Assembly (NCBI GenBank): GCA_949825025.1
Contig: OX463784.1
Coordinates: forward strand, 1,699,168 to 1,763,167
Source: Siphlonurus alternatus
Lineage: Eukaryota; Arthropoda; Insecta; Ephemeroptera; Siphlonuridae
DNA length: 64,000 bases
Direction: 5' to 3'
Shown: piece after piece, positions 11,056-21,757 of the stretch
How the letters are laid out: each line of letters starts with the position of its first letter
How positions within the stretch are numbered: the stretch's first letter is position 1
Notes under the pieces: generated by a model
Seen by the model: the letters and a program-made list of their open reading frames with translations, nothing else
What the model was told of the DNA's origin: nothing
The model's database searches: none
Made by a program: the position numbers and the translations under genes

Positions 11056-11480
11056 TTCACGCATAAAAGGGGCCAATTTTGGGTTAATATGGGTGAAAAT
11101 AGGTGAGTCAATATATGTGAATATACCTGAAAGTACGTGAGGCCGAACGAAGGATTTAGGCCGGCATTTACGCCAATATTTGTCAAAATACGTGAAAATA
11201 CGCCAATATATACGAGCCAATCTGCACCAAAATGCTTCAATACACGTGAATTCACTCGCGCATATTCACGCATAAAAGGGGCCAATTTTGGGTTAATATG
11301 GGTGAAAATAGGTGAGTCAATATATGTGAATATACCTGAAAGTACGTGAGGCCGAACGAAGGATTTGGGCCGGCATTTACGCCAATATTTGTCAAAATAC
11401 GTGAAAATACGTCAATATATACGAGCCAATCTGCACCAAAATGATTCAATGCACGTGAATTCACTCGCGCATATTGACAT
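11056..11480. repeat. 208-bp direct repeat, two copies
   Basis: ATTCACGCATAAAAGGGGCC starts at about 11056 and again at about 11264, followed in both by GTGAGGCCGAACGAAGGATTT and CGAGCCAATCTGCACCAAAATG with few mismatches. It lies in the right subterminal region of element Q and looks recent. Confidence 0.85.
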
Positions 11481-12724
11481 AAACGAGGGGCCAAATTTGG
11501 GTCAATTGGAGTCAATATGCGCGAGTGAATTTGACTCCAATTTTCACGCTTATTTTCTCGTGGGTGTATTTACTTTTATTCATATTTTTCATTGGGTAAA
11601 AGATAAAAATAAATTGACAATTTGTGATACAAAATTGTTGCATTATAAATAAATAGTAAGTGCTACAGTAAAACATTATTTTAAAAGACTACGATCAAAA
11701 AGTTAATTTTAATATTTTTCTCACAAACGCCTAGCTTTTTTTTTATTGGCGCGCGAGCCTGAGAACACATTTATATATTATGTAATTTTTTAAATTTTTT
11801 TAATCAAAGAATTTTTTATATATTTTTTTTAAATATCTGTAGGTTTACTGCTTACTGGGTTTACTATTTTATCTTCAATTTTCCTATAAATTGGCAATCG
11901 TTATCACTTTTTTAAAATTGTAACCTATATACATCTTTTTGGAATTTTTTTATTAAATTAATTTTTGAGACATTTTAAACGATAATTTAATTATATAAAA
12001 AAATGTATCATTTATTAAATTAATTAAATTTATAGAATATTCTAAATTGTGAAACAGTTCATTAAAATATTTTTATTGTATTAACACTGCTGCTAGACAT
12101 AGACAACTTGTTTGCGATTTTTTTTCATATTAAAAGTTATGTTTTAATTTTCATTAGCCAGCACAGATATTTTTGAATATTTTTTTTATCATGCAATTTA
12201 ATATGCGACACTGCATTTTTTTTAATCGGTTAAAAGTTTGAATAATTATTTAATTTTACTTATTTTGTGGGATTTTCAATATTTTTTCTGGAAAAACGGC
12301 TCCGTAAAAAAAATATTTTATTCTTAAATCGAAAATTCATTAATGAATTTATGATAAATTACGTACGTATTTTTTAATTGGTACCATAGTTCAAGTAAAG
12401 TTTAAGTAAAAAGCTGTTTTCTGTGCCAAAATTTTGCGTGTTAAACGCCTCCGAAACACCAACTTTGGGAAATTTTTTGTTTTCATTTCTTATATAATAG
12501 AGGGCAGGTTTTAAAATATTTTTAGAAAATAAATTCTTTAAAAAAATGTAATTGCTCACCCTATTTAAAAAATTAATTATAAATCAATTTTAGTGCAACT
12601 TTCAATTAAAAAAAATAAGCCACGCCCCTTTTTCCCAAAAAATCGCGCCTCCGGCGGGGGTTTGGGCCCTTCAGGCCTCTATCTGAAGCGCACTGGTAAG
12701 AATTTGAAACTACTTTCACCACTG

Positions 12725-13641
12725 CTGATAGGTTTAGATGGATGGTGGGAACACCGCAAAATCAGCTGACTTGAAGCCTCTATAGATATTATTTATTATT
12801 ATTATTATAATTTTTTCATTTAAAATCAATATGTGAAGGTACGTACTGTATGTTGAGGGTGGGTGGGGGATAGACATTTCAATCATATGGCTACAAGTTT
12901 TCTGCTATTTAATGTAGAGTGATATATCATTTTCGAGTGTGCAGACATGTTGAACTTTTTACAATGAAAAACGTTTTTTGAGACCTCCCTCTACATCACA
13001 CAATTTTTTTTTCACCACCTCACCGGCATAACTTTCGAGATAATTCAATTTAAAATCCCATCTGATGCATGTTAAAAAAGTGCAAAATCAGACCATTTTT
13101 TACAAAATCGCATTTTGCTTGAAAATAAAGCAGACATGTTGTTCTCAAAAACTTCTATTTAGTAACTAGGGTTCCTAAGGAATGTTTTTATGTAATAAAA
13201 AGGATACCTCACCGGCAATTTCGAATTTTAAACAGGACTGACAAATGTGAGATTCGTCAGTTTTTAAGTTTTTGAATTGTTCCCGACGACAATGTATCAT
13301 GTTAAATTGAATTTACAGCACTAATTTTAGTATTACAATAAAAAAAAAATCAGACTGAACTTATAAATTATATAGATCGTGTTAATATGGAATACGAACG
13401 CATTAGACATGAAAAAATTTTCTGATCAAAAAGATCCAGGTTCGACACCCGTAAGCGGCAAACTTTTTACATTTTTTTTTTTTCTCTTGCCCCATTGCTA
13501 GGAATTTTCCTCTCATAATTAATAAATTATATTCATGAAGTTTTCAGGCCTAATAACGATTTTAAAGTTTTCATCACTCTCCACTTTAAAACAGGTACAA
13601 GACAAAATCTAAAGTAGTGTTGATGATGTGCATAAACTTAC
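12725..13641. other. intronic AT-rich sequence with a weak tRNA-like patch
   Basis: No exon or repeat family is clear. Near 13436-13462 the sequence GATCCAGGTTCGACACCCG has a B-box-like core, but there is no pairing cloverleaf. Confidence 0.3.
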
Positions 13642-13739
13642 TCTAAGATCAAAGGTGCTCCCTTTAGGGTCCTCAGGGGTTTGATTGTAGAGCTGCACGT
13701 GGAATCCCTGCTTAGCTTCCAGGTACTTATAAATGCGGC
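13642..13739 (-). CDS. coding exon 2 of the PWWP-like gene
   Basis: A 98-bp exon with acceptor TTTCAG and donor GTAAGT (13636-13641). The first two bases complete a glycine codon left open by exon 1, and the exon ends in phase 0 to join 3340-3465. It encodes RIYKYLEAKQGFHVQLYN followed by a proline/glycine loop and TFDLR. Following exon 1 this reads GIWWPGRIYKYLEAK, which looks like the beta-strand signature of PWWP or Tudor-type chromatin readers (family knowledge; no search was run). Confidence 0.8.
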
Positions 13740-13827
13740 CTGAAACATAAAGAAACCTCATCTAATACTCCACCAAAGAGCCAACATAAATATATTATTA
13801 TGCATAATATAATAATTTGATAACATT

Positions 13828-14785
13828 TAAGGTAGAGATAACGCCGAACAACTGTTCAACGTACTCCCATATATGTAAACCTTGGCAAATTCATAAAAAT
13901 TCTGAAATTTTTATGAGAGGCAGATATATTAGTGCCTAAAAGCCATAGAAATTTTTTTAAAACAATTTAACGAGACAATTTTTTTTAATAATTTTTTAAT
14001 TTTCAGCAGAGGGCTTTCCCATGGAGAGACAAATTAAGGACTTAATTTTAAAAAATCGGCTCGTTAAATTGTTTTGAAACTTTTTCTATGGCTTTTAGGT
14101 ACTAATATCTGCCTCTCAAAAAAAAATTCAAAATTTTTGTGAATTTGCTAAGGTTTATACATGTTAATCAAAGGGGATTACGTCGAACAGCTGTTCGACG
14201 TTATCTCTACCTTAACGAGCCGATTTTTTTAAATTAAGTTCTTAGTTTGTCTCTCCATGGGAAAGCCCTATGCTGAAAAGTAAATAAATTAAGTAAAAAA
14301 AAATCAGCTCATTAAGGTAGAGATAACGCCGAACAGCTGATCGACGTAATCCCCTTTGATTAACATGTAAACCTTAGCAAATTGACAAAAATTCTGAAAT
14401 TTTTTTGAGAGGCAGATATTAGTGCCTAAAAGCCATAGAAAAAATTTCAAAACAATTTAACGAGCCGATTTTTTTTAATTAATTTTTTTAATTTTCTTCT
14501 AGGGCTTTCCCATAGAGAGCCAAACTAAAAAATTAATTTAAAAAAATCGGCTCGTTAAATGTTTTTGAAACTTTTTCTATGGCTTTTAGGCACTAATATC
14601 TGCCTCTCAAAAAAATTTCAGAATTTTTGTTAATTTGCTAAGGTTTACATGTTAATCAAAGGGGATTACGTCGAACAGCTGTTCGACGTTATCTCTACCT
14701 TAAATTGTTTTGACATATGCTAAGGTTTACATGTTAATCAAATGAGAGTATGTCGAACAGCTGTTCGGCGTTATCTCTACCTTAA
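13828..14785. mobile_element. self-nested TTAA foldback MITEs (GGTAGAGATAACG family)
   Basis: Two complete palindromic copies, about 13829-14215 and 14311-14702, have ends GGTAGAGATAACG and CGTTATCTCTACC between TTAA sites. The sequence between and after them (CGAGCCGATTTT, then AATTGTTTTGACATATGC ... CTACCTTAA) is the interior and right arm of further family members. The copies have therefore inserted into TTAA sites inside one another. Confidence 0.8.
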
Positions 14786-15149
14786 GGGTTATTGTCACTA
14801 GTCTAATTATTTTTTTATGGTAAAAAAAATATAAAATTTAGATCAGAACATACAGAACAAAATGACGGTTCACTTTCTGAAGTAAAAAAAAGTAATTATT
14901 CAGTTCAGTTTTTGAGATATTAATTTTTTTAGTTGAAAAAGATGCTGATTTGACTTGATTTGAAAATGGCTGCCAGATTTCCAATGATATTCGCATTCTT
15001 TATACCCTGTATATTTAAAAAACTAGACTGACTTTTGCTTCCATTTTTTTTTTTTTTTTAATTGCTGAAAATTTATGTTATAATGTAAGGAAGGTTTACT
15101 ATAATTTTCAGAGTGATTCACCATCTCCTAAGACTAGTGACAATAACCC
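14786..15149 (+). mobile_element. TTAA MITE family R, complete copy
   Basis: It starts GGGTTATTGTCACTAGTCT and ends AGACTAGTGACAATAACCC, flanked by TTAA at 14782-14785 and 15150-15153. The left TTAA is shared with the end of the neighbouring MITE pile. No coding capacity. Diverged relatives lie at 2370-2697 and about 62255-62310. Confidence 0.85.
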
Positions 15150-15374
15150 TTAATGCATTGCTTATCATTTATCATACACTCTGCAAGATAGAGAAATATA
15201 TTATTTTATAATAATGTGATAGCAATACATATTATAATATAATTAAATTATCATAAATTGGCATTCTTTTTATTTCGAAATCTCTAATAATCTAATATTT
15301 TTTTCCTAATTAGTTAAATATTATTTATTTACTTTAATTTTGAAACATACAAATTTCGACCAATGTTATATTGT

Positions 15375-16540
15375 ACTATTAAAATGCAGGCAAATTTCTT
15401 CAATTCGCCAAGCATTATAACTTGTAAGAAAAAATGTTGATTTTTATTAAAAAAATGAAAGAATTAAATTTAGAAGAGAACTGTAACTTCAATTATGTTT
15501 TTTTTTTCTTTTTTTTTTTTTTTTTTTTCATTGTGTAGTAATTTTTTTAAGGTAGAGATAACACGGATCAACTGACCCAATGCTAAAAAAAATCCCATTC
15601 ATGAAATTATGAAAAAAAAATTAAAATGTTCTCCTCTACATCCTCAATCAGTAGCTAAAATATCAGACTGTATACAAAAACGAGCTAGTTTTCGAGTTAA
15701 TAATTTTTAATGTTCACTAATTTAAACATGGAAGTTCTATTTCTCTATATGTTAAATTAGTCAACTTTAAAAATTAATAACTCTAAAACTAGCTCGTTTT
15801 TATATACAGTCTGATATTTTAGCTACTAGGGGATGTAGAGGAGAACATTTTAATTTTTTTTTTTTCAAAATTTTCATGAGTGAGATCTTTTTAGCATTGG
15901 GTCAGCTGATCCGTGTTATCTCTACCTTAAAAAAATTGCTACACAATGGAAAAGAAAGAAATTGGGCTTACGGGGTGTAATTTTTTTACTGGCGCAATCA
16001 AAAGAGGAGGTCGAAAAATAACTCTTAGATTTTTTTTGCGATTTTCTTTAGCACTGCATCATACCTAGAATGGAGATTAAAAATGTCTCTTGACCTTGAG
16101 GCTCCATCTGCAACGCCTATGACGTCACTACATTCTTTGGTTCAACTATATAACACTTGTAAAAAATTATTGTATTGTTGCTTGTTTATTAAAAATAATC
16201 ATTTGTTTCCATAGCAACGTGTTTGTTTAGAAACATTATATAGTTGACCCAAAGAATGTAATGACGTCATAGGCGTTGCGGATGGAGCCTCCAGGTCAAG
16301 GGACATTTTTAATTTCCATTCTAGGTATGATGCAGTGCTTAAAGAAATCGCAAAAAAAATCTAAGAGTTATTTTTCGACCTCCTCTTTTGATTGAGCCAG
16401 TAAAAAAATGACACCCCGTAAGCCCATTGAAGCGACAGTTCTCTTCTAAATTTAATTTGTCTCATTTTTTAAATAAAAATCAACATTTTTAAGTTATAAC
16501 GCTTGGTGAATTGAAAAAATTTGCCTGTTATTTTTAATAT
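15375..16540. mobile_element. large palindrome P, about 470-bp core plus outer arms
   Basis: The core GGGCTTACGGGGTGT ... ACACCCCGTAAGCCC spans about 15958-16425 and includes CCTATGACGTCA and ATTCTAGGTATGATGCAG on both arms. Outer arms match too: GGCAAATTTCTTCAATTCGCC and AAATTTAGAAGAGAACTGT on the left return inverted at about 16440-16530. The left arm is split by a MITE at about 15497-15957. Confidence 0.8.
15497..15957. mobile_element. foldback MITE inserted in the left arm of palindrome P
   Basis: An inner palindrome AAGGTAGAGATAACACGGATC ... GATCCGTGTTATCTCTACCTT is bounded by further inverted flanks (CATTGTGTAGTAATTTTTTT and its inverse). The right arm of P lacks it. It belongs to the GGTAGAGATAAC family and begins near a T-rich tract. 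Confidence 0.7.
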
Positions 16541-16544
16541 TTTT

Positions 16545-17245
16545 TTATAATTTTAATTATAATTAATTAATTAAATTTATTTGATAATTCTAATTATCCC
16601 AGGGGGGATAGGTGCTAAGAATGTCAGGTATAGACTAATCAGTGGTAAAAGTGGGTACGTATTTTTACGGAGCGCAAGTGAAATGCGAATCAGGACACAC
16701 ATCGGGGGGTCTGGGGGGCTCCTCCTACTAGTAGCCCCCCGCAGGCACGATTTTTTTTTAAAGGGGCATGTCAGTTTATGTTTTGTTTATGTTTTTTACA
16801 AGGAATTATTTGGTGCAATATATTAAATTACAGTTGAAAACTTAATAAATATCTGCAGTTTAGAAATATATGTTATGCATTGAGGTTTTATTATTATGCG
16901 CAACAATATTTTATCTTGTCGATTGAGAACTAGAAAGTATTAACGAAGTAGTAGATCAAATTTGAATGCCATCAAACCCCTGCATATGCATGAGATTTCG
17001 CAGCTTTTAATTAAGGTGGATTTTCATGAGCGACAACGGCGATACGGCGCGATTTGGAGAAATGGAAATTCCATGTTAAATTAGTCAACTTTAAAAATGA
17101 ATAACTCGAAAACTAGTTCGATTTTGTATAACTGATATTTTACCTACTGATATCATAAGGTATGTTAAGGAGAACATTTAAATATTTTTTCATAATTTTT
17201 ATGAATGGGATTTTTATTAACATTGGGCGTGTTATCTCTACCTTA
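16545..17245. other. intergenic sequence with a truncated TTAA MITE
   Basis: At about 17055-17245 there is half of a GGTAGAGATAAC-family MITE ending GTTATCTCTACCTTAA. Upstream lies a G/C-rich patch at 16600-16750 that gives an open frame of uncertain meaning; it is duplicated at about 23065-23220 with an in-frame 3-bp insertion and substitutions. Confidence 0.5.
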
Positions 17246-17254
17246 ACGAAGACT

Positions 17255-18010
17255 TGCAGGAGACTTTGAATCAATAGGCAGCATAAAAAATTTCATGTCC
17301 AATTTTTTTTAACAGTTTTGTGAAAACTAAGGTAGAAGTTTAACATTGGCCTTATGGCCGGAACCGTAAATGGAGATGTTATGAGAACACTGAAAATAAT
17401 ATAATTATTTCATAATTAATTAGAATTTGATGTAAAATTAATTGTAAGAAACCATTTCCGGTTTGATCCTATTTGACTTCATGTGTTGACTTCATTGGAA
17501 TGCATGCATTCAGTGTGCGTGTTCCGAGAAAATATTAATTTGCTACTCTGAAAGTAGTTGAAAAGATGGAACATTAAAACGCTTTTTCTAGAACTAAACT
17601 CAATAAATTTTCCATCGTTTCATCTACTTTCTTCTTGTTTTTAATCATACATTTTATATTAGCTAAATATACCAAGGAATAATTTCAATAGCAAATTTTC
17701 GACTTTAGTCAACTGCAGCACATGAAATCAAATGGGACAAAACCGGAAATGATTTTTCAATCAACATTACATAAAAACGGCTCGAGATGTTTTTTAAATT
17801 TTTATAAAGAATAAGGATGAATCTCATTAGGTTGAGATCTCGTAATCGTACCGTCTGAATGCAACAAGACTTGCAGGGGTCTTAGAACTCACCATCAATA
17901 TAGGTGGCATACAAATTTTGAAGCGAATCTGTCTCATCAGTTTTGTGAAAACTGAGGTAGAAGTTTAACATTGGCCTTATGGATGAAAACCGGAAATGGA
18001 GCTGTTGTTA
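17255..18010. repeat. pair of diverged direct repeats about 605 bp apart
   Basis: AAGACTTGCAGG ... CAGTTTTGTGAAAACT ... AAGTTTAACATTGGCCTTATGG occurs at about 17260-17400 and again at 17865-18005. Between them a CATTTCCGGTTT segment returns inverted (AAACCGGAAATG). The same pair occurs in unit 2. Its origin is unknown. Confidence 0.6.
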
Positions 18011-18428
18011 GAAAACTGTAAGACTGAATTTGCTCAAACCATAAGCGATTAAATTTTAGAACATTTTTTATTTTTTAAAATTTATTTCATTCGATTCGTT
18101 TGCAGGGAAATGTTCTTTGACTCCGATGTAATTGACGTGAGATTAATCGTTAAAAGCATTTTTTTCCCCATTTATATGAATATTTTCATATTTTTCGAAC
18201 TGTGGCGTTAATTGCTATTAAAACTTTTTAATAAGCGATAAGAAATTTAGCAACGTTCTACAGGGGTAGTCACCACCCACTCATCCCAGATTCACAATGC
18301 GAGTGCAACAGTGTTGCTACCAATTTTTTATGGTATGACCTTGACAAGACAAATTCTCAGGTTATACTCTAAGTCTAAACCAGAAAAAAAGAAAAAAAAA
18401 ATAGCAAAAATACGAAAAAAAAACTTAC

Positions 18429-18534
18429 CTGGCCACCATATTCCTTCAACAAAACAGCCCACAAAATCATAAATTTGAAGTTTTAATTTTTTCAACGGAA
18501 ATATAGAATTATTTTCAACAGCCGTATGCTCCAT
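18429..18534 (-). CDS. first coding exon, copy 1, of the PWWP-like gene
   Basis: From ATG at 18534 the frame reads MEHTAVENNSIFPLKKLKLQ, then IYDFVGCFVEGIWWPG, and stops at donor GTAAGT (18423-18428) in phase 1, matching the phase of 13642-13739. The frame stays open upstream to an ATG at 18720, but that stretch has ETS and CRE sites and reads as 5' UTR, so I prefer the 18534 start. The exon is duplicated at 24896-25001 with the same protein; this copy is nearer exon 2 (about 4.7 kb intron). Confidence 0.75.
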
Positions 18535-19045
18535 GTCTACAGCGTTCTCGCGATTGACTGACTGTTGTACCTGACGGGCACGCTCGCTCGCCAAGCAGAC
18601 GACAGAGAGAGAGGGGAAGCTTCCTTCCGATCCCTTCCCACAACACGGTACAGTTAAACTTAATTGACGTTCCCACCGGAAGTTTCTGTCAATGGTAAGG
18701 ATCCATCTTGACGTCACCAACTCTTTGTCCTCCCATTCACTTACAAAAAAATATTGGGCGCACGGAAGATCCTATACGGAGCAAATTTTCGATCGCTAAT
18801 TGTTAACCCTCTAAATAAGTTATGTTTGCAAATTTAAAATTAAGTATTGGCACTAACCTCTTACGTTTGCTGCTTTAAAAAATTTATTGTTTGCCTTGGG
18901 TCAGTTTAATTTAAGAGCATCTAAAGAATTTCGCGGTAGTATGTTTTGACTTTCAGCCGAAAAAACGTGCGCAGAAGGGTTGCGCGCCGTTGCGCAGTGG
19001 TTGTAGCAGGAGTCAAAATCAGCAAACGAACATGGCGACTATATA
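18535..19045 (-). promoter_or_regulatory. CpG-rich promoter/5' UTR region, copy 1
   Basis: Upstream of the first coding exon lie an ETS-type CCGGAAGT (about 18676), a palindromic CRE TGACGTCA (18709-18716) and, on the minus strand, AAGATGGATCC. Further up are GTGCGCAGAAGGG, TTGCGCGCCGTTGCGCAG and, on the plus strand, AACATGGCGACT (YY1-like) near TATATAATTTT. This CpG cluster stands out from the AT-rich surroundings. The start of transcription is not determined. Confidence 0.55.
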
Positions 19046-19597
19046 ATTTTAAGTTTGATATTTTTCAGTAACGTACCGTTACATGATAAAAGTTGCAAAA
19101 TTTAAAAAAAAAAAAAAATAAGAAATTAATAGAAATACTAACTTTAACTTCTGACGGCGGGAATGTTATAATTTACTGTAAATTAATTATTATTATTAAT
19201 CAATTTCTATTGGGTACTTCTACTTACTAATTACCAGTGGTGAAAGTAAGCCGGCGCACTGGTAAGACACTGATCGAAATTTACTAAAAAAAATCAATAA
19301 TTTTTAATGAAAAAACAATATTTGGAAGTGTGAACAGATCACACTATAAAACATTATGCATGACAGTTATTGTACTTTGATTTTATTTATTTTTAACTTG
19401 CACTTTCTTTTAAAGTCAAAATTTTGTACTAAAAAAATAATTTAAATCTATTCTATTTATTTTATTTTTTTTTTCATTGCGTAAAAAATAAATTACTAAT
19501 ATGTAATATGAAATTGTTGCATTGTAAATAAATAGTATAAATGCTGGAGTAAAACATTATTATAAAAGTCGACGACGATAAAAAAAGTTAATTTTAA

Positions 19598-19944
19598 GGG
19601 TAAGGTAACGCCACCAATGCTAAAAAAAATCCCTCTCACAAAAATTCTGAAAAAAATTTAAAATGTTCTCCTCTACACCCCCTATCAGTAGCCAAAATAT
19701 CAGGTATACAAATACGATCTAGTTTTTGAGTTATGAATTTTTAAAGTTGACTAATTTAACATGGGATTTTCATTTCTCCATGTTAAAGTAGTCAACTTTA
19801 AAAATTTATAACTCAAAAACTAGATCGTATTTGCATACCTGATATTTTAGCTACTGATAGGGGGTGTAGAGGAGAACATTTTAAATTTTTTTCAGAATTT
19901 TTGTGTGAGGGATTTTTTTTAACATTGGTGGCGTTACCTTACCC
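19598..19944 (+). mobile_element. complete TTAA MITE (GGGTAAGGTAACG family), unit 1 only
   Basis: A near-perfect palindrome of 347 bp, GGGTAAGGTAACGCCACC ... GGTGGCGTTACCTTACCC, between TTAA at 19594-19597 and 19945-19948. Unit 2 has GTTAATTGTAATATTT at the same place (about 26054-26069) and element A has GTTAATTTTAATATTT, so both are empty sites. Confidence 0.9.
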
Positions 19945-20588
19945 TTAATATTTTTCTCATAAATTAACGCCTGTATTATGGGGAGCCTGAGAACAGAATT
20001 ATTTATTATATTAGTTTTTTAATTTTTTTAAATCAAAGAAGTGTTTTTTATAATTTGTATACATTTTTTTAAATATCTGTATGTTTACTGGGATTACTAT
20101 TTTATCTTCAATTTTTATATAAAGTGATAATCGCCAGCACTTTTTTTAAATTGCAACCTTTCATCTTTTTGGAATTTTTCGTTTAAATTAATTTTTGAGA
20201 CATTAAAACATTAATTTAATTATTTAAAAAATTGTAACATTTTAAATTATAAAACATCCTAAATTGTGAAACATATTTTTATTTTAACACTGCTGCTATG
20301 AGACATATACAATGAACATCGAAGTGCTTGTTTGTGATTTTCTTTCACATTAAAAATTATATCTAAATTTTCATTAGCCAGCACAGGAAATATATATTTT
20401 TTTTTCAATTTAATATGACACTACATTTTTTTTTTTTATTCGGTTAAAAGTTTGAATAAGTATTTAATTTTACTTATTTTGTGGGTTAATTCCCATAAAG
20501 ATTTTCAATATTCTTTTCCGGGTAAAAAGGCTCCGTAAAAAAATATATTATTTGTAAATTGGAAATTCATTTAAAAAATTCATCATAG

Positions 20589-21757
20589 GGTTAATATCAG
20601 GTCAGTCCAATGTCCAATAAGGAGATGGGCCTGGGTCTATAGATTTTTATGAATTTCACATATATGTTACACATCTAACCTAGGTTGATGAGGTTTGGAT
20701 ATTATTTTTTCAAATTTCAAAAAAACCCGAATTTCAGGAATTTTCAAAAAATCAATAAGGAGGGCAATCTCGAGAGATAAAAAAAATTGTATCTTAAATT
20801 CTGCTACACATAGAATAATAATTTAATTTTTTTCAAGTTTGTAGTCAGATTGCTTAACTTTTTTGCATTGACGATTTTGACCTTGAAATTTAACTAAGTT
20901 CAAAGGTCAGAGGTCAAACTACAAAAAGCGTATAACTTCATACCAAAGCACATTGTTAAAAAAATCAGGATATAGGTTTTAAAGAATGTTTATTCTTCTA
21001 TAAAAACCGTTTTCAAATTTATGGAGAAATTCAAAATTTTGAAATTGCGATTTTTTTTATTTATTATTCCGAGTATTTTTGATTTTTTTTTTTCGAGTTT
21101 TGTCATGAATTTTACATAGGTTACTCATCTGACCTAGGTTGATAAGATTTGGAAATAATTTTTTCAAATTTCAAAAAACCCCGAAAATCGAAATTTGACC
21201 GTGAATTTCAATTTTTTTTTTTTTTTTTTTAATTTGAAAAAAATATTTCCAAATCTTATCAACCTAGCTCAGATGAATAACCTGTGTAAAATTCATGACA
21301 AAACTCGATTTTTTTTTTTCAAAAAACCTCGGAATAATAATTAAAAAAAATCGCAATTTCAAAATTTTGAATTTCTCCATAAATTTGAAAACGTTTTTTT
21401 ATAGAAGAATAAACATTCTTTAAAACCTATATCCTGATTTTTTTTAACAATGCGCTTTGGTGTGAAGTTTTGTAGCTTTTTGTAGCTTGACCTCTGACCT
21501 TTGACCTTAATAAAATTTCAAGGTCAAAATTGTCAATGCAAAAAAGTTTAGCAATCTGACTACGAACTTGAAAAAAATTAAATTATAATTCTATGTGTAG
21601 CAGAATATAAGAAATTCCTGAAATTCGGGTTTTTTTGAAATTTCAAAAAATAATGCCCAAAACTCATCAACCTAGGTTAGATGCGTAACATAAGTGAAAT
21701 TCATCAAAATCTATTGACCCAGGCCCATCTCCTTATTGGACTGACCTGATATTAACC
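20589..21757 (+). mobile_element. 1.17-kb palindromic element, ATAG duplication, copy 1
   Basis: GGTTAATATCAGGTCAGTCC at the left returns as GGACTGACCTGATATTAACC at the right, with similarity along most of both arms. It is flanked by ATAG on both sides, and element A lacks it at the same position. No coding capacity. Confidence 0.8.

Larger units (their letters stand above)
4073..11564 (+). mobile_element. element Q: CCCACGAGAAAA termini with inverted subterminal arrays
   Basis: The ends CCCACGAGAAAA and TTTTCTCGTGGG are inverted repeats, flanked by TG on both sides (4071-4072, 11565-11566). Related hAT elements at 19.4 and 25.9 kb lack it. Inside, arrays read TTTGACATATTTTGACG on the left and the reverse complement on the right, so the interior is a broken palindrome. 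Elements J and K are inserted in its arrays. The core at about 9110-10010 has promoter-like motifs but no long coding frame. Confidence 0.7.
3777..12724 (+). mobile_element. hAT-like element A, interrupted by element Q
   Basis: It starts CAGTGGTGAAAGTAAGCC and ends ACTTTCACCACTG, inverted termini of hAT form (CAG...CTG). Its outer parts (3777-4072 and 11565-12724) are homologous to the elements at 19235-22140 and 25702-28260. Flanks are CATAGGTT on the left and CTGATAGGTT on the right, an imperfect 8-bp duplication with a possible 2-bp indel. No transposase frame is visible, so it is non-autonomous. Its core keeps the unoccupied TTAA site (about 11711) that carries a MITE in the 19.2-kb copy. 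Confidence 0.75.
3466..13641 (-). other. 10.2-kb intron filled by nested transposons
   Basis: Between the donor of the 13642-13739 exon and the acceptor at 3466 lies a hAT-like element at 3777-12724 with further elements inside it. The remainder (12725-13641) is plain AT-rich intron with one tRNA-like patch near 13400-13470. Confidence 0.7.

Noticed and set aside
16581..16826. 81-residue plus-strand frame, duplicated at 23046-23294
   Set aside because: It is kept only because the DNA was duplicated; there is no recognisable domain, and the second copy has a small insertion.
18535..18720. N-terminal extension of the first coding exon to an ATG at 18720
   Set aside because: The stretch has promoter and 5' UTR features (ETS, CRE, CpG) and an out-of-frame ATGGATCC start; the 18534 start is more plausible, though not proven.
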